Positions 9,977-19,291 of a DNA stretch of 40,797 bases are shown in pieces. The translations under genes and the position numbers were made by a program. Numbering within the stretch: the stretch's first letter is position 1; every line of letters begins with the position of its first letter. Where the stretch lies: positions 1 through 40,797 of the forward strand of contig MU858306.1 in the NCBI GenBank assembly GCA_033297075.1. The letters run 5' to 3'. This stretch comes from Rhypophila decipiens (lineage: Eukaryota > Ascomycota > Sordariomycetes > Sordariales > Naviculisporaceae). Under the pieces are notes generated by a model, which saw only the letters and a list, made by a program, of their open reading frames with translations, was not told the origin of the DNA and made no database searches.

Positions 9977-10594
9977 TCAACCCCAGAAAGCAATCGCCTG
10001 CTGACCAAGCGACCTCTGACCAGCCGTATTCGCATGACACCCATCCTGCACCTCACCCCTCAAAAGATTGAAATCGCCCGGATAAGTAACATTTAATGAC
10101 ACATCACTCCCCGCCCGTTTCGCCAAATCCACCGTAAGCTGCGGCCCTTGCGCGCCCGCAAGAAAGCACGAAGTCGGATTATCAGGATAGACCGGCTGCC
10201 CCGTGACATAAATCTTGGCGCCGGGAGCAGCGTGTTCTCGCGCATTGGCAATCATGGTCTTGACCTCGTCGTAGGTCGCGCCGGGGTTCTGAAAGATGCA
10301 GATCATGACCCACATCTCGGTCGGCTTGCGCCCGCCGTATTTCTGCTGGACTTGGCGGTCGAATAGCTGCCATGAGGAGGAGCGCGTGTTGGTCCAGGAC
10401 TGGACTACCAGGCCCCCGGTGCCGTAGGGCCCCCACATGTGTTTGCCGCCTACGGCGACGTAGCCTTGGGCTACGTTCTCGGCCATGGAGCAGCCTATGA
10501 AGCCCATTGAGGGTTGTTGGGTTTGGCGCTTTTCGTTTGAGGTGGTGAGCGCTGAGGTTGCGGTGATGAGGACGGGGAGGAGTGAGAGCTGCAT
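9977..10594 (-). CDS. Secreted SGNH-hydrolase-like protein
   Basis: A 205-residue product when started at the ATG at 10594; an in-frame upstream ATG at 10651 would bury the signal peptide. Residues 1-16 form the signal peptide and EKR (21-23) is a likely Kex2 site. GFIGCSM (31-37) fits SGNH block I with Ser36 as candidate nucleophile, in GCS rather than GDS form. DGCHAN (184-189) fits block V with Asp184 and His187. Blocks II and III are not obvious. It should therefore be a small extracellular esterase/lipase-like enzyme of unknown substrate, but the assignment rests on the two terminal blocks. A TATA box lies about 130 bp upstream. Confidence 0.72.
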   Translation of the reverse strand: MQLSLLPVLITATSALTTSNEKRQTQQPSMGFIGCSMAENVAQGYVAVGGKHMWGPYGTGGLVVQSWTNTRSSSWQLFDRQVQQKYGGRKPTEMWVMICIFQNPGATYDEVKTMIANAREHAAPGAKIYVTGQPVYPDNPTSCFLAGAQGPQLTVDLAKRAGSDVSLNVTYPGDFNLLRGEVQDGCHANTAGQRSLGQQAIAFWG

Positions 10595-10718
10595 TTCGGC
10601 GGTGTTGAAGGTAAGTTGGATTGTTTGATGAGAGAGGCGTATGTTGACCAAGTATGAGATATAATTCTGGTCAGAATGTTGAGATTATCGAGATGTATCT
10701 TGGAACGAGCTCGCCGAG

Positions 10719-10727
10719 CTATTTATA
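10719..10727 (-). promoter_or_regulatory. TATA box for the SGNH-like gene
   Basis: The minus strand reads TATAAATAG, a consensus TATA box, 125-133 bp upstream of the chosen start codon at 10594. Position and strand fit that gene. Confidence 0.5.
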
Positions 10728-11348
10728 CCTCTCAACGAGGCCTTTTCCTTCATCGAGGTCGTTCGCTGTAATCCTCGTTTCATCCATCATCCAGCGGCAA
10801 AAGACAACACCTCCGCTGCCCTATGCCGACTTCAGTCTCCGAGGTCTTGGAGGCCTGGTATTTCGGCGGGGTCGGTGACGGTCAAGATATATTATTACAT
10901 TCCCCGGAATGAGCCCTCCGTCTTGAATGGTGATATATGATGACACAGAACAAGGATGAATGCCTGAGACAGGGCGATGGTCAGGCTTGTCTCATTGGCT
11001 GGCGCAAAATCAAGCCAGAACGGGTTTAGCGCATCTGCCCCAAAGGCTGAAACAATATGAATCAGGGGCAGCGCCAAGACCTCAGATCTTCGAGAAATCC
11101 AACGTCGACATGGCAACCCGTCGGTTCTCAGGCTTTGCGTCCGTCCCGAATACAAAAGCCGGTGTTCTGGTAAAATGGGGCACAATCTGAGTCATCTCGA
11201 CCGCGCGTATACTTGGTTAGATTGATGGCTTTTAATGAGACGGCCACCCTCTTGAACTTCCCAAAGCAGCCCGAATTCACGCCTTCAAGAGCTGCCTATC
11301 CACTGCACCTTTACGTTTCTTATCCCGCAGAGTTGAAAGTCACAAGCC
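10728..11348. other. Divergent spacer upstream of the Zn2Cys6 gene
   Basis: About 0.6 kb between the TATA box of the SGNH-like gene and the start codon of the transcription factor. Small frames here show no recognisable product. No inverted CGG/CCG pair typical of Zn2Cys6 autoregulation was identified with confidence. Confidence 0.4.
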
Positions 11349-13338
11349 ATGGTCGGAGTGCCAGGCCGGTCAAAAGCCTGCGTAACTTGTCGAAAGAGGA
11401 GAAAAGGTGTAAGTCTTTAACCAAGCGAATGTCGCCAGGTTTCGGGGTTCCGGGGTGAGCTAACATGGTATCGACAGTGCGATTTTGGAAGGCCGACGTG
11501 CGCTCAATGCAGAAAGCATGAGCTGCAGTGCGGAGGCTACGAAAGCCAGCGAGTCTTTGTCGTGAGCACCCCGGAAGCTCGTCAGCCCGGATACAGTGCT
11601 GGGGACAGTAGCGGCGCCTCGTCTTCTCAAAAGCAGGCCTCCTCTAGCCCCCACTCATGGTCAAGACCTCGAGCTAGCAAGGCCCATCGGAGAATATGCC
11701 CAGCCAACAACGTATGGCCGACTGTCACCAATCTGCAGCAATTGTCCCGTCCCGAGGACGAACGAAGATGTATCGATCTCTTCTGGGAGACTTACTTTCC
11801 TTCTGGTCGGCCAATTCCTCATCCTGCCATCCGAAGTTACACCTGTACTTGGACTGAGACGGCACGGAATTCATGGCAAGATGAAGACACGCTGCGGTTC
11901 GCTCTTTGGGCCAACTCGCTTCTCATGGCTGGCAGGCGACACCAGGAAGAGTGGATGGTGCGCGAGAGTTCGAAGATGTACGGGAAAGCGCTGGCTGAAT
12001 TGCGGAAGTCGTTGAGTGCCTCGCGGGGCGTGAATAAGGAGGCATCAATTGCCACCGTCAAACTCTTATCTATGTTCGAGGTGTGCCAAAGGTCCCGAGG
12101 TCGGAATTTCTTATCGAAGTCTAACATGGTGATCTCGGCAGGCCCTCGTCCAGCAAGAGCAAAGTTCTTCCCAGCCAACCGACTGGCAACGACACAACGC
12201 CGGCGAGCTGGCCCTGTTCGTTGCGCGCAAGCCCGAATCTCATCAAGATGGCGATGCACATTATATCTTTGCAGACGAGAGAGTTGAGATGGTGAGTACT
12301 TTAACTCATGCTCGGAGCTTACAAGCCGCTAACACCTCAACAACTTGAAAGGCCCTTTCATCCATCCTCCAAAGAAAGAAACTGGTTCTCAGCGATCCAT
12401 CGTGGAAGACAGTCCCTTGGAAAGTCACACCAAAAAATCTCAAAGATGTGCTGGTCGATGTCCTGGTCGACATGCCCGGGCTGGTTGAGGAATTCGATGC
12501 CATGATACAGAGTCTTCGTGACCTCGAATCACATATAACATCATCAGCCCAACAAGACGCCGCGGTCATATCTGCCGCTACCCTTCGTGACGGCTTTCTT
12601 CAAAAGTGCTGGGAAGGTGATCGGCAGCTTTTGGATTGGTCACAGCGTGTCTTTCAGCTACCCAAGCAACCACCCCATACAGCTTCCGGGTACACCAACC
12701 TGCATAGCCAAAACAGGCAAAGATGTGACAGCCTGAGGCAAGAGGAGAGGCCACTCAAGTTGGGCTGTCAACCACCGCCCGGAGACTGCACTACCAAGAC
12801 ATCAAAAGACGGACTGGACAATCACGGGCAAGATCTCGTCATCCAAATTGCCCAGGTCCACGGCATGTCACTCTACTGGACTACAGCGTTGGTGCTGTAT
12901 ACCATGATGCAAGCCGCATCCAACCTTTGCCTATCGTTCGAGCCACGACCTATCAAGATTCCCGTTGACTCGAGTCCTACACGCCTGGCCCCGGGTCAAG
13001 AGGTGCCGTTCTTTGTTGATCGGCTCAATCCGCTCTCGCACGCAAACAAGCTTGTCGATGCCCTCTCCATCCTACTGCAACCGTCTGCCAGGCTGTATGG
13101 ACAACGAAGTGCTGCGCTGCCGCTGGAGGTTGCGCTGCAGTATGTAGAAATTATCCCCAGTATTGGGGCTGGGTCGACTGGCAATGATGCGAATTTGACT
13201 GTTTTTCGGATTCGGAACCTCCACGGTGTGGCGTTGGGAGACTCGAAGGCTGTTGAGAGCGGAAATGGTATCTCACGGGAGCAAATTCTTGTGAAGCTAC
13301 AGAGGTTGAAAAAGCAGCTGGATAAGGGGTTTGCTTGA
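11349..13338 (+). CDS. Zn2Cys6 fungal-specific transcription factor
   Basis: Four exons: 11349-11408, 11478-12080, 12142-12291 and 12352-13338. Introns are 69, 61 and 60 nt, each with a GT-AG pair and a CTAAC branch site. Joins are all phase 0 and give 599 residues. The N-terminus MVGVPGRSKAC is a common start in this class. The six zinc-binding cysteines are C11, 14, 21, 28, 31 and 38 (C-x2-C-x6-C-x6-C-x2-C-x6-C), and intron 1 falls inside the cluster, just before C21. The remainder (about residues 90-599) is a helical fungal-specific regulatory domain of the Fungal_trans_2/DUF3468 type, with a short Ser-rich linker after the zinc cluster. It is a nuclear DNA-binding regulator with unknown targets. 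No biosynthetic cluster surrounds it. Confidence 0.93.
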
Positions 13339-14730
13339 TGGTTCGAAAATCTTGCTGCGCTCGCCAGACAAGCAGATTTCGGTTAATGATTACTTGGTTC
13401 GTGTGAGTGGTAGTACACCTGATGAGCAGAATGACCGGTTGCACCTTACCAAGTGGTAATTCGCACACAAAAGATCGCCTGCCAACTGTCGACCATTCCA
13501 TGTCCGACGTCACAACCTTGTTGTGAGATAAACACATACATGTCGCTTGGCGAATAGAGAGCTGGCGAGTAGTTCACGTGGGACAGGGACAGGGACAAGT
13601 TAGAGTTTCTGTCTCAGCTTCATGAATGTAGTCACAATCCAAATGTCTTTCTTTGTGATCGCCAGTCAATCGTTCATTGCCCAAATATCTCGTTAGGAGG
13701 AGCTTTGTGTGGCCAATTATCAGGTGCTGCACCAGCATTTCTTGTTCTGAGGTCAGAAGACGAAAGGCCGCTTCTCCAACCGGCCTGTCGTTGTCAGTCG
13801 CGCCGATAATATCCTCTTGGATTGGGCTTGGGCAATTCCTGCACCGAAATTCTAATAATTCGTCAAAATTCTAAAACAACAATTTAAAAAGCATTTTCGA
13901 ATGGCTAGAAACATTTGTTGATGCCCAAGAGTTTACGAACGAGAAGAAAAAAAGAAGAAAAAAGAAGTCCTAGCCGAGTCTCGTAGCCCCAACCCGTTTC
14001 GAAAGGACGACCTCTTGGGTCACACTCTCTCCACGCTAGAGCTGTTCGGATTACCCTTTAGATCCGCCCTCCTAGTTCTAGTGGACACACGCTTCCCACC
14101 TGAGCCATCTGCTTGTTCAGCGGCGCTCGAAGGTCACAACGTTGGTTAGGAGGGTGCCCAAACGAATGCCTAATATGCCTTCGATCCGTCGTGCCTTCCT
14201 CTTTGACAGGGCTAGAACTGCAAACCGGGCTGAATTCGATCGGCCCTGGCGTCCATACGCTCCTTCCCCCTGTTGGTGCACCTGCCACCTATGATTCAAA
14301 TCTCTCAACTGGCAGATCCCACATGCCACTCATCGTTTTCATCCCAACCACGGTCACGGTACCTTTCCACGTGTGCAATTTCAAGCCCGGCGATCGAGAA
14401 TGTTCCACAGCTCACACCGTGAAGTCTCTGGTCAACTAGCCCCGCTTCGGTGAATGGGATCAACAGTCTTCCTCGACCTAAAAGCCCTGCTTCTTAGCCC
14501 TTGAACGTCGAACCCTCTTCTTAACTCCTCCAGCTCACTCCTCGTCAGATTTGGCTGCTTTCAAGACATGCGATAATCCATGGTTTGTCAGTTTTACACC
14601 TGGTCTCCCAACACTGAAGGCCCTCGACGCTGCTGACATTCTCTTGGTGACATTTCTCAGGCTCAAGTCGCCGAATGCTGTACCGAGAGCCAAATCAATC
14701 CGGTCGGAGGCCTCGTTGAGCTCCCGCCTC
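13339..14730. other. Spacer with no supported gene
   Basis: Contains a purine-rich A/G tract around 13939-13968 and several short frames on both strands without recognisable products. Some of this may be decayed 5' sequence of the ankyrin gene that follows, since that gene lacks the N-terminal helical region usual in its family. Confidence 0.4.
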
Positions 14731-15040
14731 ATGATCCCGGCAACGCGGTTGCTACTGTAAGTTCGAGTGTGGTAGTCCAAGAACCCCCCAGCCCTAGTCC
14801 GGGATCAGTCATTGTACGCAGAGACGAGGTGGGGTATTGCTGCATGGGTGGCTGTACTTTTTGCTCGGCGCATCCAATTCGTAAGCACCCCAATCCCATC
14901 TATGTGGCCGTGACCATCCAACATTCCTGGGCCACCCCCTGTCTCGCAGATAAAGGCAGTGGTCGTTCAAGACCGTTTCACATGACGGTTCAAAAGCAAT
15001 GATTCACCGCCCTTTTAGCTCACCGCTAACTAAATCACAG

Positions 15041-16974
15041 CCAGGACATGCTAAAAATCCGTCTCGATATCCAAGAAATCTCGACTTACACCATCCAATC
15101 TGCAACTCAATCCACACAAGAACACCTTGCGCTCGGTAAAGTCCTTCTGGAAAGTATGGCCAAAATCGACGATCGTGTCGCTCGAGTCGAAGACCTTGTT
15201 CGAGCACAGTCCGAGCGGATTCAGGACAGGGAGTTCTCGCAAGTTGGCACACTCTACCGGAACGCTTCCAAACCGCATAAAAGACTGTCAACAGGTGGGG
15301 AAGTTAGGCCGCCGTCTCCCGCCCCGATCCAAGATAGCATCGGTCTTCGAGTCCGGCCACATATGACGAACTGCCGCCCCAGCTGTCCGTGCTCCTGCCA
15401 TATATCACAACGAACGACATCTCCATCTGTACTGAACAGCATCTTGGGTCGCCTATTTATCGGTTACTCCGGACTGCCTGTAATTAGCCAGCGATGTGAT
15501 GACGACGAATGCCGGGGAGCGCGGTCGAAGCAGGTCAGTGTTGAGTACTGGTTTCCTACGAGCATACTGTCCACCATCGTTCGAGTTCAGGTTGGAGTGG
15601 CCCTGGGCGGGGGACCATCCCTGTATATGGAGACACTTAGGCGAGTACCCGACGCTTCTCAGTGCGTTAGCTTTGCTCAAACTGGAAACATCGCCGGACT
15701 CAAATACCTCTTCCGGAATGGGCTTGCTTCTCCCCGCGACGTCAGCAGCAGCCGCGGCTACACTCTTCTTCGGTGGGCTCTGTACGCCAAACAGTATGAG
15801 GCGGTCGAATTCCTTGTCCATGTGGGCGCAGACCCTGATTACCGCCCTCTCGCCGATAGTGACAACAGCCCCCGGATCAAGGCATGTCACTTCCTTCTCG
15901 AAGGCGGACTCTCAGAAAAGGCAACCAATGCACTGAGAACTATTACAAACGGGAGCGACTTTCTGGACGACTTTATCGAGAGTGCACGATTTACCAAAAC
16001 GCACAGGATCGTTCTAGGCTTGTCCATGCACAGTTTGGAAGAAGAACTAGTGCTGAACCCTGATGACATCAATGTACAAGACGCCATTAGCCTGGGCAGC
16101 GGCTAGAGGGGACGCCCAGGCTGTTGCGACTCTGCTCATTTATGGAGCCGATCCCAATATCATGGATATTCAGATATCTGGACCACTGTCAAACGCGGCA
16201 GCTCAGGGCCACACCACATGTGTAGAGCTCCTTCTCGAAGCAGGGGCGGATCCAGACCCGATTCCTCCCAAGGGTGTCAAAAAGGGAACCCCGCTCAGTG
16301 TTGCGTCAAGAAACAGCACAGACACGACACTGCTCAAGAGACTGCTCGACTTTGGCGCCGACCCCAACACCCTCACAGCCGAGGATCAGACCCCTCTCTT
16401 CCACGCCACGAGGAATGACAACGCAAGCTTCGCCATCCTGCTCCTTGAGCACGGTGCCAACATCAATGCCCTCGCAACCACAGGCGAAACTCCACTTACC
16501 ACGGCAATCAAATGTAACAGCCATAACACATTGCGCCTGTTTCTTGACCGCTGGTCCGAATATACCGTTTGCCCCCGTCTCCGGGGGCCCAATCTTCTCG
16601 AGATCGCCGCTCTTTACGGTGATTGCGAGACGCTGGCTATCCTAGCCGAAACCAATCATCTTCGATCCAAGCAAGACAAAAACTACACACTTTCGGACTT
16701 CAAGTCACTGCTTCGTCAGCGAGTAGATGTAACTGAGGAGCTAATTTTCGCCTTCGACAAACTGCTCTCCGTAATCAATTCGGCACCTGAGCCAGTCCAG
16801 CCCAAAGACGATAAGCGAAGGGCAGGCTTTCTCTCAGGTCTCAGGTCATGGCCGGCTAATAAAAGGGATAGCTTTTATGCTGAGCGGGACGATGGAGAGA
16901 CGAGTGGGAGTGACGCGACAGATGACGACTTTCATGATGCTCCCGAGACACATGAAAAGGAAGCAGCTGAATGA
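15041..16974 (+). pseudogene. Ankyrin-repeat protein gene interrupted by a frameshift
   Basis: An acceptor site (branch CGCTAAC, then CACAG at 15036-15040) opens a coding stretch running to 16106. A candidate tiny first exon is 14731-14756, ending at a GTAAGT donor in matching phase. The first part contains a helical stretch (QDMLKIRLDIQEIS), a Cys/His patch (CRPSCPCSCH), a conserved region (LGRLFIGYSGLPVISQRCDDDECRG), then LVHVGADPDYRP-type ankyrin units. After NPDDINVQ (about 16077-16082) the frame reads to a stop. The continuing ankyrin series TPLAWAAARGDA resumes in another frame and runs to 16974 with at least five further repeats. One extra base, or loss of a few, explains the break, and no intron fits. 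It is either a recent pseudogene or an assembly indel. Ankyrin proteins of this type are common in fungi and of unknown function. Confidence 0.75.
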
Positions 16975-17990
16975 GATATCAAAACTCGAAGCTTTTGGTA
17001 TTTATAATATAGTGGATGTGCAAGCATGCCCGGGACGCTGCCCCGTTCCAGCCGGAGCGGTGCCGATTGCCATCCTTGGCGGATCCTGATGAGCTAACCA
17101 CTGAACCACACACCAAAAGATGACATGCACATCACAGAAAGGCGTGCTCGGCTCAGTGGTATATGGGGACACGTTCATCAGATTCACCGGCTACTCTCCC
17201 GGCACCAGCGAGCTCTACCAGCAAGTGTGGGCCATGACCTGGCTGTTGCTGGGGTTCAGGGCCGGGCCTCCTTGATGGTGGAGACACTTGAAATTCCACC
17301 TAGATTTCGAGCCCATCGGCCATTGTCCATTGCCACCGTCGAAGGGGAGATTGGGGGTACCTGCTATTATCAAGGCTCTTTTCGTGGTCCTTGTGGGGGG
17401 GGGGGGGGGGGGGGGGTATAGAAGACTCTGTGGCGATGTATGGGGGGTTCCCATCTTCCTCAGTAGCTTTATGGGGATTGTATTATATGCTGCGCCAGCC
17501 GCTGGGGGGTTTGTGGTTGTCGGTCAGATGATTCGGCACTTTGGAGTTTGTACGGAGTTTTGAGGATTTCCTTTGTTCTCCTTGTCGCCATAATGTAAAA
17601 TGTCCTGGATCATCATCTATCATCTGTTCCGAACGTCCGAGTTTTGAATTTGATTCGGGGTACTGAGAGAAAACCAGCCCAGGAATGGGGTATTTGGGAC
17701 TTCCTAATGCCGCTCTGGTTCTCACCGCCAAAGATCTACTAGTCACAGCCAATATATCATTAACTCATTGCCGTATCCAAGATATGATCCTCTGGTATAG
17801 CTGTGCAATAGTCGACTAGATAGTTGTAATATTTTCCCCGGATGGAGAGCTGGATGCTCTAATCTGCCCCCCGGTAGCTCATCGTATGGAATTATGGATC
17901 TAGTAGGAAAGATCAGATCAAATCGCCATTTATGAACCCCGAATTCCAGGCTATCCTCAACAGCGAGGGGAATATCAGACACCACAAAAA
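16975..17990. other. Spacer with a poly-G tract
   Basis: No supported gene. It contains a run of 22 G at 17395-17416 (described separately). Frames around it on both strands show no motif. Confidence 0.4.
17395..17416 (+). repeat. Homopolymer tract G22
   Basis: Twenty-two consecutive G residues. Such a run can form G-quadruplexes and is prone to length error in sequencing. It lies in non-coding DNA. Confidence 0.9.
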
Positions 17991-18195
17991 GGCCCGTTGG
18001 TCAAGTGGTTAATCTGCCCCTCGCTAGCGACCTACCCCCAACCCCCGCTGTCCGAGGAGCTCTCGAGAGCTCGCGGGTTCGAATCCACTGTCGAACCCCG
18101 TTCCCACCCGTTTGATTAAAAACTTCGTAAAAGTCGTAGGTGGCTTTTCGGCTGGGCATCCCGCAAGGGGTGCCCGGAGCTTTTGCTCTTTTTAC
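17991..18195 (+). mobile_element. tRNA-derived SINE-like element or Pol III RNA gene
   Basis: The 5' end resembles the D-arm part of a tRNA and contains an A box TGGTCAAGTGG (17998-18008). A perfect B box GGTTCGAATCC lies at 18076-18086. The two form a type 2 RNA polymerase III internal promoter with a wide 67-bp gap. No tRNA cloverleaf closes: the T stem has mismatches, and the gap holds the 16-bp palindrome GAGCTCTCGAGAGCTC (18057-18072). A non-tRNA body follows with a 9-bp hairpin closed by a GCAA tetraloop (18154-18175), a small GAGC-TTTT-GCTC hairpin, and a T5 terminator (18189-18193). This head-body-terminator layout is that of a SINE. No target-site duplication was seen. A single-copy Pol III ncRNA is the alternative. 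Confidence 0.5.
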
Positions 18196-18308
18196 CTCAT
18201 GAGTTGCAGAAAGCATTTGGATAATGTCATGTCTCTTGAAACGAGCCAATTTATTCTGTATGGGTCCTAAAAGTCCTCCGTGCTTCTCTCTACATCTCTA
18301 CCGCTCCC

Positions 18309-19016
18309 TCAAGCCTGAATAACCCACCTCGCAAAACGCATCTTGACCTCCTCGCTCTCCTCGGGTGCGACCGGCTCCTCCCTCCTCTCAACCATGACTG
18401 CCGGGACGGCCACCATGCCGCCATCCAAAAGAATCACCACCTCGTCGATATGCTGTTGCTTGGTGAAGTGCTTGCTCCAGACTTTCCCCCTCCGCGCGGC
18501 GACGTCGAACCGACCAGCCACACGCATCTGCACGTCACGATTTACGTGCAGCCGGAAGGGACTCCTTCCCATGGAGAAGGGATTGCGTAGCTGGTAGATG
18601 TCTATTATTATTGTGCCAGTAGGGCTGTTGTTGGGCCCGGGCGGTGGCGGTGGTAGATTGCAGGCCCAGCGGGTGATGACTGATTTGTGGAATTTCATCA
18701 CCCTGGTTACTTGGTAGGCGCCCCTGGTGACCCGGTAGTTGTGTTCTGGTCGGTCAGAGGCGGTGTTGAGGGGAAACATTGGTATGTGGCGGATGTGTGC
18801 GAATTGGTCTCCTGGGCCTTGACTGGGAGGGCCCTGAGGAGCCGGTAGGGCAGGGACGCCGTGACCGGGTTGGACGACATAATAGCCAGCGGGGGCGGTA
18901 CTAGTGGCCGCTAGTGTTGGAGGCATGCCGCCGTGAACAGGAACCATCACCGTCTGGTACGTGACTAGCGGCATGGTGGACTGTTGCTGTTGCTGGGGAA
19001 ACGCTGCTGGATTCAT
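18309..19016 (-). CDS. Pro/Gln-rich protein of unknown function
   Basis: An intronless 235-residue frame. The first ~80 residues are rich in Pro, Gln, Ala and Gly (including a QQQQQ run) and probably disordered. Residues ~85-235 look folded, with alternating hydrophobic strands: YRVTRGAYQVTRVMKFHKSV, TIIIDIYQLRNPF, FRLHVNRDVQMRVAGRFDV and IDEVVILLDGGM. A poly-proline stretch (PPPPPG) sits between strands. There is no signal peptide, membrane helix or catalytic motif. I do not recognise the family. It is tandem with, and 275 bp downstream of, the ankyrin gene at 19292-21995. Confidence 0.7.
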   Translation of the reverse strand: MNPAAFPQQQQQSTMPLVTYQTVMVPVHGGMPPTLAATSTAPAGYYVVQPGHGVPALPAPQGPPSQGPGDQFAHIRHIPMFPLNTASDRPEHNYRVTRGAYQVTRVMKFHKSVITRWACNLPPPPPGPNNSPTGTIIIDIYQLRNPFSMGRSPFRLHVNRDVQMRVAGRFDVAARRGKVWSKHFTKQQHIDEVVILLDGGMVAVPAVMVERREEPVAPEESEEVKMRFARWVIQA

Positions 19017-19101
19017 GGCTGTGTTTTGTTGGACCAGTCAGGTCAAAGCTCGTCTGCTCGTCTGGTATCCTCATCGTTCTGTAGGTCGGGGCAGTGGTTT
19101 G

Positions 19102-19110
19102 CTATTTATC
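19102..19110 (-). promoter_or_regulatory. Candidate TATA box upstream of the Pro/Gln-rich gene
   Basis: The minus strand reads GATAAATAG, 86-94 bp upstream of the start at 19016. Position fits a core promoter; the match is imperfect. Confidence 0.3.
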
Positions 19111-19291
19111 TTGTCGCTCAACAACCAACCTTTAGCGCAAAAAGAAAACGCCATTGCAATCTCAACTCAGCCGCAACATATCATGTGTGCAGTGTCGGCT
19201 TCGGTGGCGTTCGATAATGTCAAAGCCCTGCAGCAGTTGGCGGTTAGACGAGATAAGGCGATCCGAAACAAGTGGCACCTAGGTATCCATG

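Noticed and set aside
14535..14780. Minus-strand 81-codon frame with a protein-like helical composition
   Set aside because: No recognisable family, no supporting start context, and it overlaps the possible first exon of the plus-strand ankyrin gene.
11349..16974. A secondary-metabolite cluster around the Zn2Cys6 regulator
   Set aside because: No polyketide synthase, peptide synthetase, terpene cyclase or P450 is present; the NmrA-like protein and regulator alone do not make a cluster.
17991..18110. A normal tRNA gene
   Set aside because: The A and B boxes are good, but anticodon and T stems do not close and the spacing is too long without a plausible intron; called SINE-like instead.
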